From NCBI GenBank assembly GCA_035550975.1, contig DASZOC010000032.1, positions 1 to 64,000 of the forward strand: a DNA stretch of 64,000 nucleotides, written 5' to 3'. The translations under genes and the position numbers were made by a program. The notes under the pieces were generated by a model that worked only from the letters and a program-made list of their open reading frames with translations, had not been told where the DNA came from and made no database searches. Source of the DNA: DASZOC01 sp035550975 (lineage in GTDB: Bacteria > Actinomycetota > CADDZG01 > WHSQ01). Positions 50,868-60,618 of this stretch are shown in pieces (position 1 is the first letter of the stretch; each line of letters begins with the position of its first letter).

Positions 50868-53387
50868 ATGCGGCGATTCGTGATCGTTGCCTGCCTCGCC
50901 GCGGTCGTCGGGGTCAGTGTGTGGCCGCTGTCTTCCCGCGCGGCCCCGTCAGCCCGACACGACCTGGCGACGTCGCTGCCTGCCGTCACCAGCGGCGCCC
51001 GTCCGGGTCCCGCGGTGCTGTACTCGAAGCAGCCATCGGCCCCGGAGCTGGAGAACCACGACCCGCGGTTCCGTGCGGCGCCGCTGCTGGTGTCCGGCAT
51101 CGAGGGGTATGTGCAAGGCGAGTACCTCTACCAGGACTATCTGAACGACGACCGGGGCGGGAGTAGCACTAGCGGCGGTGGCGGGGACTACCGCGGTAGG
51201 GCGAAGTACCCGGACGATCCCAAGCGCTACCGCGGCAACGCTGCCGACCTCGTGGAGGTGCGGATCGCGCCGCAGCAGGACAGCGTCCTCTATCGGTTCA
51301 CGTTGAACACGATGCTGGTGAAGGACGCCGCGATCATCAGCGTCGCCTGGGACGCCGATCGCAAAGCCTTGACAGGTTCCGCGACACTCCCGCGCGACCC
51401 GGGTGCCCCATTCCCCGGCACGGACCAGGTGCTCACCACGTGGGGCACGGGCGCCGAGCTGTCGTCGTGGGACGGGGGTAGCTGGCAGACCACTCCCGTA
51501 GAGGTCAGCGCCGACCTGGTGGCCAACCAGATCACGGTCACCGTGCCCCGGGCGTTGTCGGATCCCCGTGGCGTGTGGCGGGCGACCGTGGCCGCCGGGG
51601 TGCACAACGTCGAGACCGGCGGCTGGTACCAGCCAGACAACCAGAACAATGGCATCTACAACCTGGGACTGCGCTTCGACGAGCCGGTCTCGACCACCGA
51701 CGTCGAACTCAGCGACAACAAGCCGCCCGACGAACGGCAGGCACAGGTGCTCGCCGAGGACAACCCGACGGCGGAGGCCCATGACATCGACTTCGGCCTG
51801 CTCGACCGCCGCGTCACTGACATTCGCGTGCCCGCCTCGGGCAACCAGGCGCGCATCTTCGCGAGCCGCCGCCAGGTGCAGGAGGGGCTGGACCCGGACC
51901 GGCCGGACTACTTTCCCGGGAGGCTGCAGCAGTACTTCCTGTACGTCCCGAGCAGCTACGGACCGAACCACCGCAGCGGGTTCACCTTCGCGCTGCACTC
52001 CCTGACAGCGCGGTGGTGGCAGTACAGCAACACGATCGGCGTGCAGCAGTGGGGCGAACAGCGGGACAGCTTCGTGGCCACTCCCGACTCGCGCGGCGAG
52101 GCCGGCTGGTACTTCGACGAGTTCGAGTACGACGCGTTCGAGGTATGGAACGATGTCGCTCACCACTTCGCGCTCGACCCCAACCGCGCGTCCATCCTCG
52201 GCTACTCGATGGGAGCGTTCGGTGCCTACCGGCTCGGCTTCCTCTATCCCGATCTGTTCGGAACGGCGTTGGCGATGACCAACGGCCCCTGCCACGGCAT
52301 GTGCTTCTATCCGACGGGCTACACGAGCTCGCCGCCCCCGGGCTGGCGCGGCGTGACGAACCTCTACCTGGAGAACGCCCGCCACCTGCCGTACTTCGTC
52401 ATGCGCGGCGCGCTCGACGAGTTCGAGAACACCGGCACGTACCAGCAGACCCTGGGGATTCCGGGCTGGCCTGGGCTGACGAGCTTCCGTGAGCAGGGAT
52501 ACCGGTTCCAGCTGCGCAATTACCCGCACTTTGATCACCTCTTGCTCGCGTACCTGTCTTACGAGATGCCGGGGATCACGGAGTTCCTGGGAGAGGGGAC
52601 CGTCGACCGCGACCCGGCGCACGTCACCTTCGCCTACCTGCCTATCCAGAACACCCGCGAGCTGGGCCTGGTGCACGACCACGCGTACTGGGTATCGCAG
52701 GTGACCGTGCGCGAGCAGGCACCGCCGCCGTCCCGAGGAGACGGCAGTACCGAGCCGGAGACTGTGACCAAGAGCGTGATCGATGCCTTCAGCCACGGGC
52801 TGGGAGTCGGCGACCCGACGGAGGTCCGCCCAACCCACACGGTCGGCACCGGTCCCAGTGCTCATCCTTGGACGCAGGACGGCCAGGTGTGGGGTCCTCT
52901 GGCGCAGATCCCGAAGAAGAACCGGCTCGACCTCACCCTCACCAACGTCAAGTCAGCGCGCATCGCCACACGTCGCGCGCACCTCGACCCCAGTTGCCAG
53001 GTGGAGGTCCGCGTCAAGTCGGACGGTCCGGCGACCATCCAGCTGGACGGGATCGGCGATGTCAAGGTGGCCCGCGGCTCCCACACCTATTTCAGCAGCC
53101 CCCGAGCGACCGCGGCCATGTGCGCAGCCTCGATGGCCCCGAAGGACGGCGGGTCCGGGGATGGCGGACCCGGGGGTGACGCCACACTTGGAGCGGGACG
53201 CGGTCGTGGTCCCGGCGCCGACCAGGACGCCCTGTCGGGAGCCGTCAGCGCAGCAGCGGAGGAATCCCCCCTGGCCGTCACTGGGGCCGCGATCGCGGCC
53301 TTGGTCGTGCTGGGTTTGGCTCTAACGACCACGGGTTTCCTGATGAACGCCACGGGCCAACACAAGAACGGACGCGATCAAGCATGA
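50868..53387 (+). CDS. Secreted alpha/beta-hydrolase with LAxTG cell-wall anchor (hydrolase 2)
   Basis: 839 residues, ATG after GGGAGTAGG. Signal peptide (FVIVACLAAVVGVSVWPL). The N-terminal region repeats the paralogue motif GEYLYQDYLNDD and NAADLVEVR. Nucleophile Ser lies in ILGYSMGAFGAYRLG at about residue 446, and a candidate His in NYPHFDHLLLAYLS. A HDHAYWVSQVTVRE segment matches HDHAYWVSG of hydrolase 1. A Gly/Asp-rich linker leads to LAVTG, a helix, and a charged tail. Its stop overlaps the next gene, linking it to an ABC importer operon. It probably cuts an extracellular ester so that the released acid can be imported. Confidence 0.72.
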   Translation: MRRFVIVACLAAVVGVSVWPLSSRAAPSARHDLATSLPAVTSGARPGPAVLYSKQPSAPELENHDPRFRAAPLLVSGIEGYVQGEYLYQDYLNDDRGGSSTSGGGGDYRGRAKYPDDPKRYRGNAADLVEVRIAPQQDSVLYRFTLNTMLVKDAAIISVAWDADRKALTGSATLPRDPGAPFPGTDQVLTTWGTGAELSSWDGGSWQTTPVEVSADLVANQITVTVPRALSDPRGVWRATVAAGVHNVETGGWYQPDNQNNGIYNLGLRFDEPVSTTDVELSDNKPPDERQAQVLAEDNPTAEAHDIDFGLLDRRVTDIRVPASGNQARIFASRRQVQEGLDPDRPDYFPGRLQQYFLYVPSSYGPNHRSGFTFALHSLTARWWQYSNTIGVQQWGEQRDSFVATPDSRGEAGWYFDEFEYDAFEVWNDVAHHFALDPNRASILGYSMGAFGAYRLGFLYPDLFGTALAMTNGPCHGMCFYPTGYTSSPPPGWRGVTNLYLENARHLPYFVMRGALDEFENTGTYQQTLGIPGWPGLTSFREQGYRFQLRNYPHFDHLLLAYLSYEMPGITEFLGEGTVDRDPAHVTFAYLPIQNTRELGLVHDHAYWVSQVTVREQAPPPSRGDGSTEPETVTKSVIDAFSHGLGVGDPTEVRPTHTVGTGPSAHPWTQDGQVWGPLAQIPKKNRLDLTLTNVKSARIATRRAHLDPSCQVEVRVKSDGPATIQLDGIGDVKVARGSHTYFSSPRATAAMCAASMAPKDGGSGDGGPGGDATLGAGRGRGPGADQDALSGAVSAAAEESPLAVTGAAIAALVVLGLALTTTGFLMNATGQHKNGRDQA

Positions 53388-54025
53388 GTCAGGTCATGTC
53401 CCGACTCAGCCATCGGATGCGGTGGCCGCTCCGGGTGATCGGGGGCGCGGGAGCTAGGGGAGACGCCGACAGCGAAACGGGTTCCGCCGCTCTACACGCC
53501 GACAGCCAAACGGCTTCCGTCGCTCTAACTCCCGCTTCCTATCGGACCTTCTCGAAGAAAATCGCGCCGGGACTGACGGCGATGGGGGGCGCGCTCGCCG
53601 TGATGGGAGGACTCGGAACCTGGATCAGAGTTGAACGGCTCGAGGACGAATACGTGGGTCCCGAGCGTGTGGCCACCTTTATGGGTTACGCGCAACCTGC
53701 CGGAGTCATCATCGCCGCGCTCGGCGCGGTGGGTCTAGTGGTGGCACTTCTGTGGTTGTCTCCGCGGCTGTTGCCGAAGGTCATCCCGGTGGCCGCGGCT
53801 CTTGCCGCAGTCGCTTTGATCGTGTCGCGGCTGGTCGCGCTGGTCGATCAATCTGAAGGGATCGCAGCGGAAGCTCGACAATCAAGTGATCTCCAGTTTG
53901 TGTCATTTCACGCCAGTCTGGGATGGGGCGCGTGGACATTAGTCGTCGCAGCTGTCCTGTTGGCGCTCGGGGTGGGCGCCGGGGTACTGCGCGAGTTGGA
54001 TCGGAGAAGGGGGTTCCCGGAATGA
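53384..54025 (+). CDS. Four-helix membrane protein, function unknown
   Basis: 213 residues, ATGA overlap with hydrolase 2. The first 50 residues are hydrophilic and hold a short repeat (ADSETGSAAL and ADSQTASVAL). Four hydrophobic segments follow: APGLTAMGGALAVMGGLGTW, GVIIAALGAVGLVVALLWL, VIPVAAALAAVALIVSRLV and WTLVVAAVLLALGVGAGVL. I recognise no family. The gene sits between the hydrolase and the substrate-binding protein, so it may hold the two together in the envelope or be part of the importer. Confidence 0.75.
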   Translation: MSQVMSRLSHRMRWPLRVIGGAGARGDADSETGSAALHADSQTASVALTPASYRTFSKKIAPGLTAMGGALAVMGGLGTWIRVERLEDEYVGPERVATFMGYAQPAGVIIAALGAVGLVVALLWLSPRLLPKVIPVAAALAAVALIVSRLVALVDQSEGIAAEARQSSDLQFVSFHASLGWGAWTLVVAAVLLALGVGAGVLRELDRRRGFPE

Positions 54026-55566
54026 AAAGGCAAAGGATCCTCGCAATCTCAACTGTCGCAGTGCTGCTTCTGGTGGCCTGCAGCAATGCCGTCCTGGTCG
54101 AGCGTCGAACCGGTGAGGCGGCAGGAGCTGAGGGCGATCTCGGCTCTGGGCCTCTGGCGTCTTCCGACGGCAAGGGCGGGAAGGCCGGATCGGGAGATGA
54201 GCTCTCCGAGGGCGGCGCGGGAAGCCTCAATCTCGGCTCCGGCTCCGGCCCCGGCGGAGGCGGCGGTGGCGGTCCTGGCGGGGGTGGCCGCACGATGTGC
54301 GCCACCAATTCGAACCCGGACGACGGCTTCACTGCCGAGACCCTGAAGATCGGCACCATCCTGCCGCTGACGGGATCCTCTCGGCCCCTTGGCGAGCAGG
54401 CCGGACGCGCCATGAAGGTGAGTACCGAGCAGATCATGAACCGACAGAGCTCCCTCGGCGGCGCCTACAAAAACTACGGCTGGGGATGCCCCGAGCGCCC
54501 GGGCATCTTCGGGCGTAGGGTCGAGCTCGAGGTCTTCTCGATGCAGAACAACACACCCGAGGAGGCGCTCGCGGGTATGCGGCGCCTGATCGCCGCCGAG
54601 AACGTCTTCACGGTCAGGGACTGCTATCTCCAGGACGAGCTCATGGGAGCGGCGGCCCAATACCAGAACCAGCAGCAAGTACCGGCGGTGTGGTGCCACT
54701 ACTCGGGGATGCCACTCCCCGAACTCGCCCCATGGAGCTTTGCCCCCGGGACCAACCCGGAGGTGCAGACCGCGATCAACACGGCCTATGACCTCAAGAA
54801 GGGAAACAAGAAGAGGATCGCGATCCTCGCCGACCCCACTCACGAGAGAACCTTGGTGCCGGTCGTCAAGCGAGTTGCCAGCCATTTCGGGCGCAGGATC
54901 CCGTCGGACTGCATCGTCTACAAGAGGATCCAGGAGGCCTCGCGCGGCATGCGTGGGGAGGTCGCCAGGATGCGCACCTGCTATGGGGCCGCCAATCCGA
55001 CTGACATGGTCGTCGCTCTCGACGCGGTGCTGGCCACGTTCGCGGCGCTCGAGGCGGAGGACCAAGGGTGGAAACCAGCCAACTCCGGGGTGAGCTGGAC
55101 CTGCACGGGAACGTCCTGTTGGGCCGTGGTGCTCGCGGACATCTGCGGACGTGCGTGCGAAGGCATGACCACGAACTCCGCCAGTCTCCCCTTCGTCCCG
55201 ACGGCAAGCGCCGCGAAGTACCCGGCCGTCAAGATATATCGCGACATACACAGGCGCTACCTCAGCCAGGACCCACCCGACATCCTCACCTATGCTCCCA
55301 TCGCGATCACGTCGGGCATCGCGCTGTGGCTGCAGATGACAGGCCCGGATCTATCGCGAGAGAGATTTGCACACACGCTCGGCAACCTTAGGAACTGGGA
55401 TGCCGGTATCGGGCCGGTGATCAACACGAGCGACGCCGATCACTTCGGGGCCAACGCGACCTGGGTCATCAAGTTCACCGGACGCGCGCCGTGGTTCGAT
55501 GACGTCTCCGGACGATTCGTCACGTTGGATCAGCTCGGTGTGCCGGCGAGCGCGGTGGACGGATGA
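54022..55566 (+). CDS. Liv-type ABC substrate-binding lipoprotein
   Basis: 514 residues. A lipoprotein signal LAISTVAVLLLVAC is followed by an acidic, Gly/Ser-rich linker of about 75 residues with a GGGGGGPGGGG run, an unusually long spacer. The folded part starts at about residue 110: TAETLKIGTILPLTGSSRPL is the start of a periplasmic binding protein type 1 domain, as in LivJ/LivK. There are several Cys (CPERPG, VRDCYL, VWCHY, WTCTGTSCW) that could form disulfides. Its ATG overlaps the previous stop, and it precedes LivHMGF-like genes. Ligand unknown; a steroid acid is suggested only by context. Confidence 0.85.
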   Translation: MKRQRILAISTVAVLLLVACSNAVLVERRTGEAAGAEGDLGSGPLASSDGKGGKAGSGDELSEGGAGSLNLGSGSGPGGGGGGGPGGGGRTMCATNSNPDDGFTAETLKIGTILPLTGSSRPLGEQAGRAMKVSTEQIMNRQSSLGGAYKNYGWGCPERPGIFGRRVELEVFSMQNNTPEEALAGMRRLIAAENVFTVRDCYLQDELMGAAAQYQNQQQVPAVWCHYSGMPLPELAPWSFAPGTNPEVQTAINTAYDLKKGNKKRIAILADPTHERTLVPVVKRVASHFGRRIPSDCIVYKRIQEASRGMRGEVARMRTCYGAANPTDMVVALDAVLATFAALEAEDQGWKPANSGVSWTCTGTSCWAVVLADICGRACEGMTTNSASLPFVPTASAAKYPAVKIYRDIHRRYLSQDPPDILTYAPIAITSGIALWLQMTGPDLSRERFAHTLGNLRNWDAGIGPVINTSDADHFGANATWVIKFTGRAPWFDDVSGRFVTLDQLGVPASAVDG

Positions 55567-57041
55567 TCATGAAGCGAGCCGCGGTTCTCGCCTGCGCCCT
55601 GATCATGGTTTTCGGTCCGATGACGGTCGCGCTTAGGGCACAAGCAGCACCTGGAGACAACAAGTCCTCTGTCGGTTACTCGATCCGCGACGGGCGCGCC
55701 TATGCCTACAAGGCGGGGCTGAGAGACGAGGTCATCCCGCTCATCCCGCCATGCAAGCCCGAAGAGGATCCTTATGACTGCGACAACAGCAAGTGGGAAC
55801 ACAAGGAGAACTGCCCTGAGCCGATCGAGATCGGCAGGACGGGCAAGGCCCCACAGCCCCAGCCACCACCTGAGGCCGAGCCCGCCAAGGGAGGGGCAGG
55901 AGACCACGCAGGCCCCCCCGAGCGTCCGGACGAGGGCACCCCGATCCAGCTCAACCGGCTGCTCAGCGCGGCGAAACTAGGGCACGTTTCGGGGCTGTTT
56001 GAGGCAGGCGGGCTGGCCTCATCTATCTACACCGACTCATCCGGGCGCTCCGAGCCCTTGGCTCACACCCAAAGCGAGGCGTTCGCATCCAATTTCGCGC
56101 CCTACGAGGAACGCTGCTACTCCGGCGACGACTCCGGCGACCCCAGGCCCATCGATAAGGAGAATTACGAGCACTTCCTGTCGCGGTCTTTCAAAACCCC
56201 GTCCACCTACCACCTGTCCGAGTGCGTTGGCAAACGGTGCCAGCTCGGACTCGGCCTCTCCGCCGAGCGCGCTCGCCAGATCGTCCTTCTCGAGGAACGG
56301 TCCGGTGAAGTGAGCGGGCGGTTGCGCTCCACGGTCGACGGGCTCACTTCCGCCGGAGGGGTGTTCACCCTCGACTCGCTGGTGACTTACGTCACCTTCC
56401 GATCAGATGGAACCCGCGGTGGACTCAAGTGGAGCGCGGTTACCACCGCATCGGGAGCCAAGGTCGCAGGACAACCGGTCACGCTCCCGCCCGGCGAGAC
56501 GGTTGCCGGTCCGGGGTTCACAGCCGGGGTCAGCGAGCCATACGTGGACGCGTCCAAGGATGGAACCAAGCTCAACATCGTCGCATTGGGCTTGCACTTC
56601 GGGAGTGAGGAGCAAAACGCCTTTCTCGGCGGGGCGGAGCTCGTGGCGAGCTTCGGCGCAGACGACGCCTTTCGTTTTCCTCCATTCGATGAGCCCGCCG
56701 AGGAGCAAGCAGATCCCTTCGGCACGGGGGGAGGAGGCGGCCTCGGCTCATTCGGAACCGGGTCTGGAGGTTTCAACATCGGGGGCCCGGCGGACTTCGA
56801 TGACGTCGCCCAGCCTCCGCCTGCGGCCAGCCCCGTGGCCGTAGGCGAGCCGGAAGACATCCTCATCTATGAGGTCGTCGCCGGCTACGGCATCACCGCC
56901 GCGCTCATCGCCGTTGGTCTCGTGGGCTGGATGATGCTTCTCTCTCGCTGGCTTCAGCGCTATGCGTGGGCCAGGCGCTTATACAGAGTGCAGCCGTTTA
57001 GGGCCTTGGACTGGATGTACCGAGCGTTCATCAAGGTATGA
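55563..57041 (+). CDS. Secreted, C-terminally membrane-anchored protein, function unknown
   Basis: 492 residues, ATGA overlap with the binding protein gene. Signal peptide RAAVLACALIMVFGPMTVAL. A Pro/Glu/Gly-rich stretch (PQPQPPPEAEPAKGG) is followed by a folded region of about 330 residues with four Cys. A Gly-rich stretch leads to a transmembrane helix (GYGITAALIAVGLVGWMMLL) and a basic cytoplasmic tail of about 35 residues. No family is recognised. The position between substrate-binding protein and LivH suggests a partner of the importer. Confidence 0.72.
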   Translation: MIMKRAAVLACALIMVFGPMTVALRAQAAPGDNKSSVGYSIRDGRAYAYKAGLRDEVIPLIPPCKPEEDPYDCDNSKWEHKENCPEPIEIGRTGKAPQPQPPPEAEPAKGGAGDHAGPPERPDEGTPIQLNRLLSAAKLGHVSGLFEAGGLASSIYTDSSGRSEPLAHTQSEAFASNFAPYEERCYSGDDSGDPRPIDKENYEHFLSRSFKTPSTYHLSECVGKRCQLGLGLSAERARQIVLLEERSGEVSGRLRSTVDGLTSAGGVFTLDSLVTYVTFRSDGTRGGLKWSAVTTASGAKVAGQPVTLPPGETVAGPGFTAGVSEPYVDASKDGTKLNIVALGLHFGSEEQNAFLGGAELVASFGADDAFRFPPFDEPAEEQADPFGTGGGGGLGSFGTGSGGFNIGGPADFDDVAQPPPAASPVAVGEPEDILIYEVVAGYGITAALIAVGLVGWMMLLSRWLQRYAWARRLYRVQPFRALDWMYRAFIKV

Positions 57042-57967
57042 CGATCGCGGCTCAGCCCTACGCCCAGGTGGCGGCCTTCGGGCTGTCTACCGGGGCTGTG
57101 TTGAGCCTCTTGGCGCTTGGACTCGTACTGATCTATCGCACTACCGGCGTCCTGAACTTCGCCCATTGGGCGATAGGGCTTCTCGGGTTGGTTGTCTATA
57201 CCGTCGTCACCGGAGCGGGCGTTCCTACGCCGCTCGGTGTGGCGATCGCCTTGCCCGTCAGCGTCGTCGCCGGGGTGGCCGCGTACCGGCTCGTCTTTCG
57301 GGGGGCATCGGCGGCCAACCAGGTAGTCATGATCCTCATCGCGATCGGTGTCGCTCAGTTCTATTCGTCGCTGGGGGGGATCGTCTTGGGCTTCGAGCAG
57401 TTCACGAGCCTCAGAGGATGGATCCCCATCTACGAGTGGACGATCGGCGGCGTGGCTGTCCGGTCGTCGGAAGTGGTCACTTTTGCGGCCGCGATTGGGA
57501 TCGCTTTCGGTTTCCTGGTGTGGTTCCGGCGTTCGCGCACGGGCAGGGCCCTGCGCGCGGTGGCCCAGAATCGGGAGGCTGCGGAGCTCGCGGGGATTGA
57601 TGCAATCCGTTACTCGTCGATCGCATGGGGGATCAGCTCCGCTCTCGCCGCCTTGGCGCTGTTGCTCGTCTTTCCGCACACCGCAGGCGAACGCGGCGGC
57701 CTCATCTCGACCGCGGATCTGACTCCACTCGGCACTCTGCTGATACCTGCTTTCGGGGCGGCTCTGGTAGGGGGCCTTGTTCATCTGCCCATGGCGCTCC
57801 TTGGCGGCTTCGTGTTCGGTATTGCCCAAGAGCTTCTCGTCCTCGCGCCTCAACCGTGGAGTTCGCTCCGATCGGTGATCGCCGCGCTGCTGATCGTGGT
57901 GCTGCTGATGATCCGCACGGAGCGCTTCTTTGCCACGCGACAGGAGCTGGAGGCGTTGGAAGGATGA
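57038..57967 (+). CDS. Branched-chain-type ABC permease, LivH-like
   Basis: 309 residues with eight or so helices. Motifs LALGLVLIYRTTGVLNFAHW (the LivH GxxxVNFAxG element) and RRSRTGRALRAVAQNREAAELAGID (coupling loop to the ATPase). ATGA overlap with the preceding gene and with LivM. It forms the channel with the LivM-like subunit. Confidence 0.9.
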   Translation: MTIAAQPYAQVAAFGLSTGAVLSLLALGLVLIYRTTGVLNFAHWAIGLLGLVVYTVVTGAGVPTPLGVAIALPVSVVAGVAAYRLVFRGASAANQVVMILIAIGVAQFYSSLGGIVLGFEQFTSLRGWIPIYEWTIGGVAVRSSEVVTFAAAIGIAFGFLVWFRRSRTGRALRAVAQNREAAELAGIDAIRYSSIAWGISSALAALALLLVFPHTAGERGGLISTADLTPLGTLLIPAFGAALVGGLVHLPMALLGGFVFGIAQELLVLAPQPWSSLRSVIAALLIVVLLMIRTERFFATRQELEALEG

Positions 57968-59082
57968 GTGCCCAGACCGTGGAGCTCGATAGGCAAGAAG
58001 CAGAACCCATCCAAGCCGAAGAAACCGCTTCGAGCGCACGTCGGAGAGTGACGCCTGGCCGTCTTGCCGGACTGGTGGGCTTAGCAGCGATGATCGCCGC
58101 TCCTCTCCCGTTCGGAGACTATGGCCTGTTCATCGGCCAGTTCGCACTGGTGTACGCGATCCTGGGGCTCTCGATCGTCGTGGTTACCGGCTACGCGGGG
58201 ATGCTCTCGCTGATGACGTACAGCTTCGCCGGCATCGGGGCTGTCGTGACCGCCGCCGCGATGTCGTCGTGGGACTTCCCCTTCTGGATGAGCGTATTCA
58301 TCGCAGCAGCAGCCACGGTACCCGTCGCAGTCTTTGTTGGCATGGTCTCCGTTCGACTGAAGGGTCTTTACCTGGCGATCGCGACCCTTACGCTATCCAC
58401 CGCGCTCGGCGAGACGTTTTTCAAATGGGACGCGGCGATGGGGGGACGGGCGGGCTGGTTGGTAGAGAAACCCGCCGTCGGCCCCATCGATCTCGCGAGT
58501 GAGGCCGCCTTCTACGTAGTGCTGCTCGGGGTCGTCGCCCTGTTGGTGTGGATGATCGGAGGCTTGAGGACGTCGCGCCTAGGCCGGGCGATGCTTGCCG
58601 TGCGCAACAACGAGCTCGAGGCTCAGGCGCTCGGGATCAATCCCTACAGGACGAAACTGTCGGCGTTCGTTTACGGAGGCATGATCGCGGGGGTCGGGGG
58701 GTCTTTCCTTGCGTTGTTGCTGACGAACGTGACCCGCGAGGCCTTTCAGTCGCCCCAGGTCGAGGTGACCTCCATCCTGCTGGTATCGCTGGTCGTCATC
58801 GGCGGCATGAACAGAGCCATAGGGGCGGTTCTGGGCGCGGTTGCACTCGTGGCGCAGCAGCAAGTCTTCCAAGGCGCGGAGGCTCTGTTCTCCGTCTTCG
58901 GGCTTTACGCGGCTGTCTTGCTCATCCTGTTCCTCCGGCTCCACCCCGGAGGCATCGTCCAGCTCGGCCAGAGCTTGGCTCACCTGACGCGTGTCCGCCC
59001 GGCGCTGGGTATAGGGATCACCTCCGCGATCCTGCTCTTCAACATCGGTGGCGGTTACCTGATCGTGCGGTATCTGTCGTGA
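57964..59082 (+). CDS. Branched-chain-type ABC permease, LivM-like
   Basis: 372 residues. A hydrophilic N-terminal extension of about 30 residues is followed by LivM helices: FALVYAILGLSIVVVTGYAGM and TSRLGRAMLAVRNNELEAQALGIN (coupling loop), and a long C-terminal helix. The start ATG overlaps the LivH stop. The extension is unusual for LivM but contains no recognised domain. Confidence 0.9.
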   Translation: MSAQTVELDRQEAEPIQAEETASSARRRVTPGRLAGLVGLAAMIAAPLPFGDYGLFIGQFALVYAILGLSIVVVTGYAGMLSLMTYSFAGIGAVVTAAAMSSWDFPFWMSVFIAAAATVPVAVFVGMVSVRLKGLYLAIATLTLSTALGETFFKWDAAMGGRAGWLVEKPAVGPIDLASEAAFYVVLLGVVALLVWMIGGLRTSRLGRAMLAVRNNELEAQALGINPYRTKLSAFVYGGMIAGVGGSFLALLLTNVTREAFQSPQVEVTSILLVSLVVIGGMNRAIGAVLGAVALVAQQQVFQGAEALFSVFGLYAAVLLILFLRLHPGGIVQLGQSLAHLTRVRPALGIGITSAILLFNIGGGYLIVRYLS

Positions 59083-59095
59083 CGAGGGCGCGCCC

Positions 59096-59881
59096 GTGGC
59101 CTTGTTGAGGACGAGAGACATCACTCTCCACTTCGGGGGGATCGCGGCTCTCTCCGAGGTGGATATCACGATCGAGGAAAAGGAGATCGTAGGGCTCCTG
59201 GGTCCTAACGGCGCCGGCAAGTCGACGCTGTTCAACGTCATCACCGGTTATCTGAAGCCAGACTTCGGCCGCGTCTTGTTGCAGGAAGACGACGTGTCTC
59301 GCTTTCTCCCGTACGAGCGCGTTCGGGCCGGGATCGGGCGGACCTTTCAGCATGTGAAGCTGTTTAGGGACCTCACGGTCTACGAGAACCTCTTGGTCGC
59401 GCAACATCGCCATCTATCGGCCGGCGGCTTCGCAGCGATGTTTCGGACGCCCGGTTGGCGTCGCGACGAGAAAGAAGCGCGCGAACGCGCGGCCAGGATC
59501 CTCGAACTGGTCGATCTCGGACCGTGGAAGGATCGGAAGCCGTTGGAGATCTCTTACGGAACGACTCGATTCCTCGAGCTGGCCTGTGTGTTGTCGCTGG
59601 AACCGAAGATCCTGTTGCTCGACGAGCCCGCCTCGGGGATCCAGCAGAAGGAGGTCGAGGCGCTGGGACCCATGCTCAAGCGCATCCGCGACGACACCGG
59701 CTGCGCCATCCTTCTCATCGAGCACGACATGGGCCTGTTGTTGAACAGCTCGGAACGCATCTACGCGCTCGATCTCGGCAAGATCATCACCGAAGGAACG
59801 CCGACCGAGGTCGTCCACGACGACCGCGTCCTCAGCTCCTATCTCGGCCGGACGAGGAGTGGGTCTCGTGCTACGGCTTGA
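59096..59881 (+). CDS. Liv-type ABC ATPase, LivG-like
   Basis: 261 residues starting GTG 59096. Walker A GPNGAGKSTLF, Q-loop TFQHVKLFRDLTVYENL, Walker B ILLLDEPASG followed by His in LLIEHDMGLLL. The usual signature LSGGQQR is replaced by ISYGTTRFLELACVLS, as in LivG proteins. Overlaps the next ATPase by 14 bases. Confidence 0.92.
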   Translation: MALLRTRDITLHFGGIAALSEVDITIEEKEIVGLLGPNGAGKSTLFNVITGYLKPDFGRVLLQEDDVSRFLPYERVRAGIGRTFQHVKLFRDLTVYENLLVAQHRHLSAGGFAAMFRTPGWRRDEKEARERAARILELVDLGPWKDRKPLEISYGTTRFLELACVLSLEPKILLLDEPASGIQQKEVEALGPMLKRIRDDTGCAILLIEHDMGLLLNSSERIYALDLGKIITEGTPTEVVHDDRVLSSYLGRTRSGSRATA

Positions 59882-60596
59882 GGGTGTCGACGCTGGCTAC
59901 GGGCCCCTCCAAATCTTGTTCGGGATCGATTTGGAGGTCTCGGAAGGTGAGATGGTCGCCCTTCTCGGGACCAACGGCGCGGGAAAGACGACGATTCTGA
60001 GGGTTATCTCCGGCTTGCTGCAACCGACGGCGGGGCTGGTGTCGTGGAAGGGCGAGTCGATTATTGGAGAGCGACCTGCGGACATAGTCCAACGCGGGAT
60101 CGTGCAGATGCCGGGGGGGCGCGGAACATTCCCAGGGATGACGGTCTACGAGAATCTCGAGATGGGCGGCTTTCTCTACGGACGCGACAACAAACGTCGT
60201 CAGGAGATGATCGACAAAGTTTTCGAGTTCTTCCCTGCGATCCGTGATCGTCGCAGGCAGATCGCCGGAAGCCTGTCTGGAGGGCAACAACAGATGGTCA
60301 CCCTCGCCAAGTCGTTCGTCATGGATCCAGATCTGCTCCTGATCGACGAGTTGTCGTTGGGGCTGGCTCCCAAGGTCGTCGATGAGCTGATCGAGATCCT
60401 CCAGCGGCTGAACGCAGAGGGAGTCGCAGTCGTCATCGTCGACCAGCACGTTGACCTTGCACTCGACGTTGCCTTGCGTGCCTATTTCATCGAGCGTGGC
60501 TCGATCCGATTCTCTGGGCCCTCCGAAGAGCTGCACGGTCGAGACGATCTGCTGCGATCGGTCTTCTTGACCGGAGCCATGGCCGAGAGTGGCTGA
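59868..60596 (+). CDS. Liv-type ABC ATPase, LivF-like
   Basis: 242 residues. The GTG 59868 is chosen because GAGGAG is eight bases upstream; GTG 59859 would add three residues. Walker A GTNGAGKTTILRV, signature LSGGQQQMVTLAKSFV, Walker B LLIDELSLGLAP, His switch VDQHVDLAL. Completes the LivHMGF-like set and, with the binding protein upstream, a full importer. Confidence 0.92.
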   Translation: MLRLEGVDAGYGPLQILFGIDLEVSEGEMVALLGTNGAGKTTILRVISGLLQPTAGLVSWKGESIIGERPADIVQRGIVQMPGGRGTFPGMTVYENLEMGGFLYGRDNKRRQEMIDKVFEFFPAIRDRRRQIAGSLSGGQQQMVTLAKSFVMDPDLLLIDELSLGLAPKVVDELIEILQRLNAEGVAVVIVDQHVDLALDVALRAYFIERGSIRFSGPSEELHGRDDLLRSVFLTGAMAESG

Positions 60597-60618
60597 GAAG
60601 CTGACTGAGGAGGAAAGC

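Noticed and set aside
50949..52865. 638-residue minus-strand ORF opposite hydrolase 2
   Set aside because: A shadow caused by high GC; no signal, motif or ribosome-binding site, and it opposes a well supported gene.
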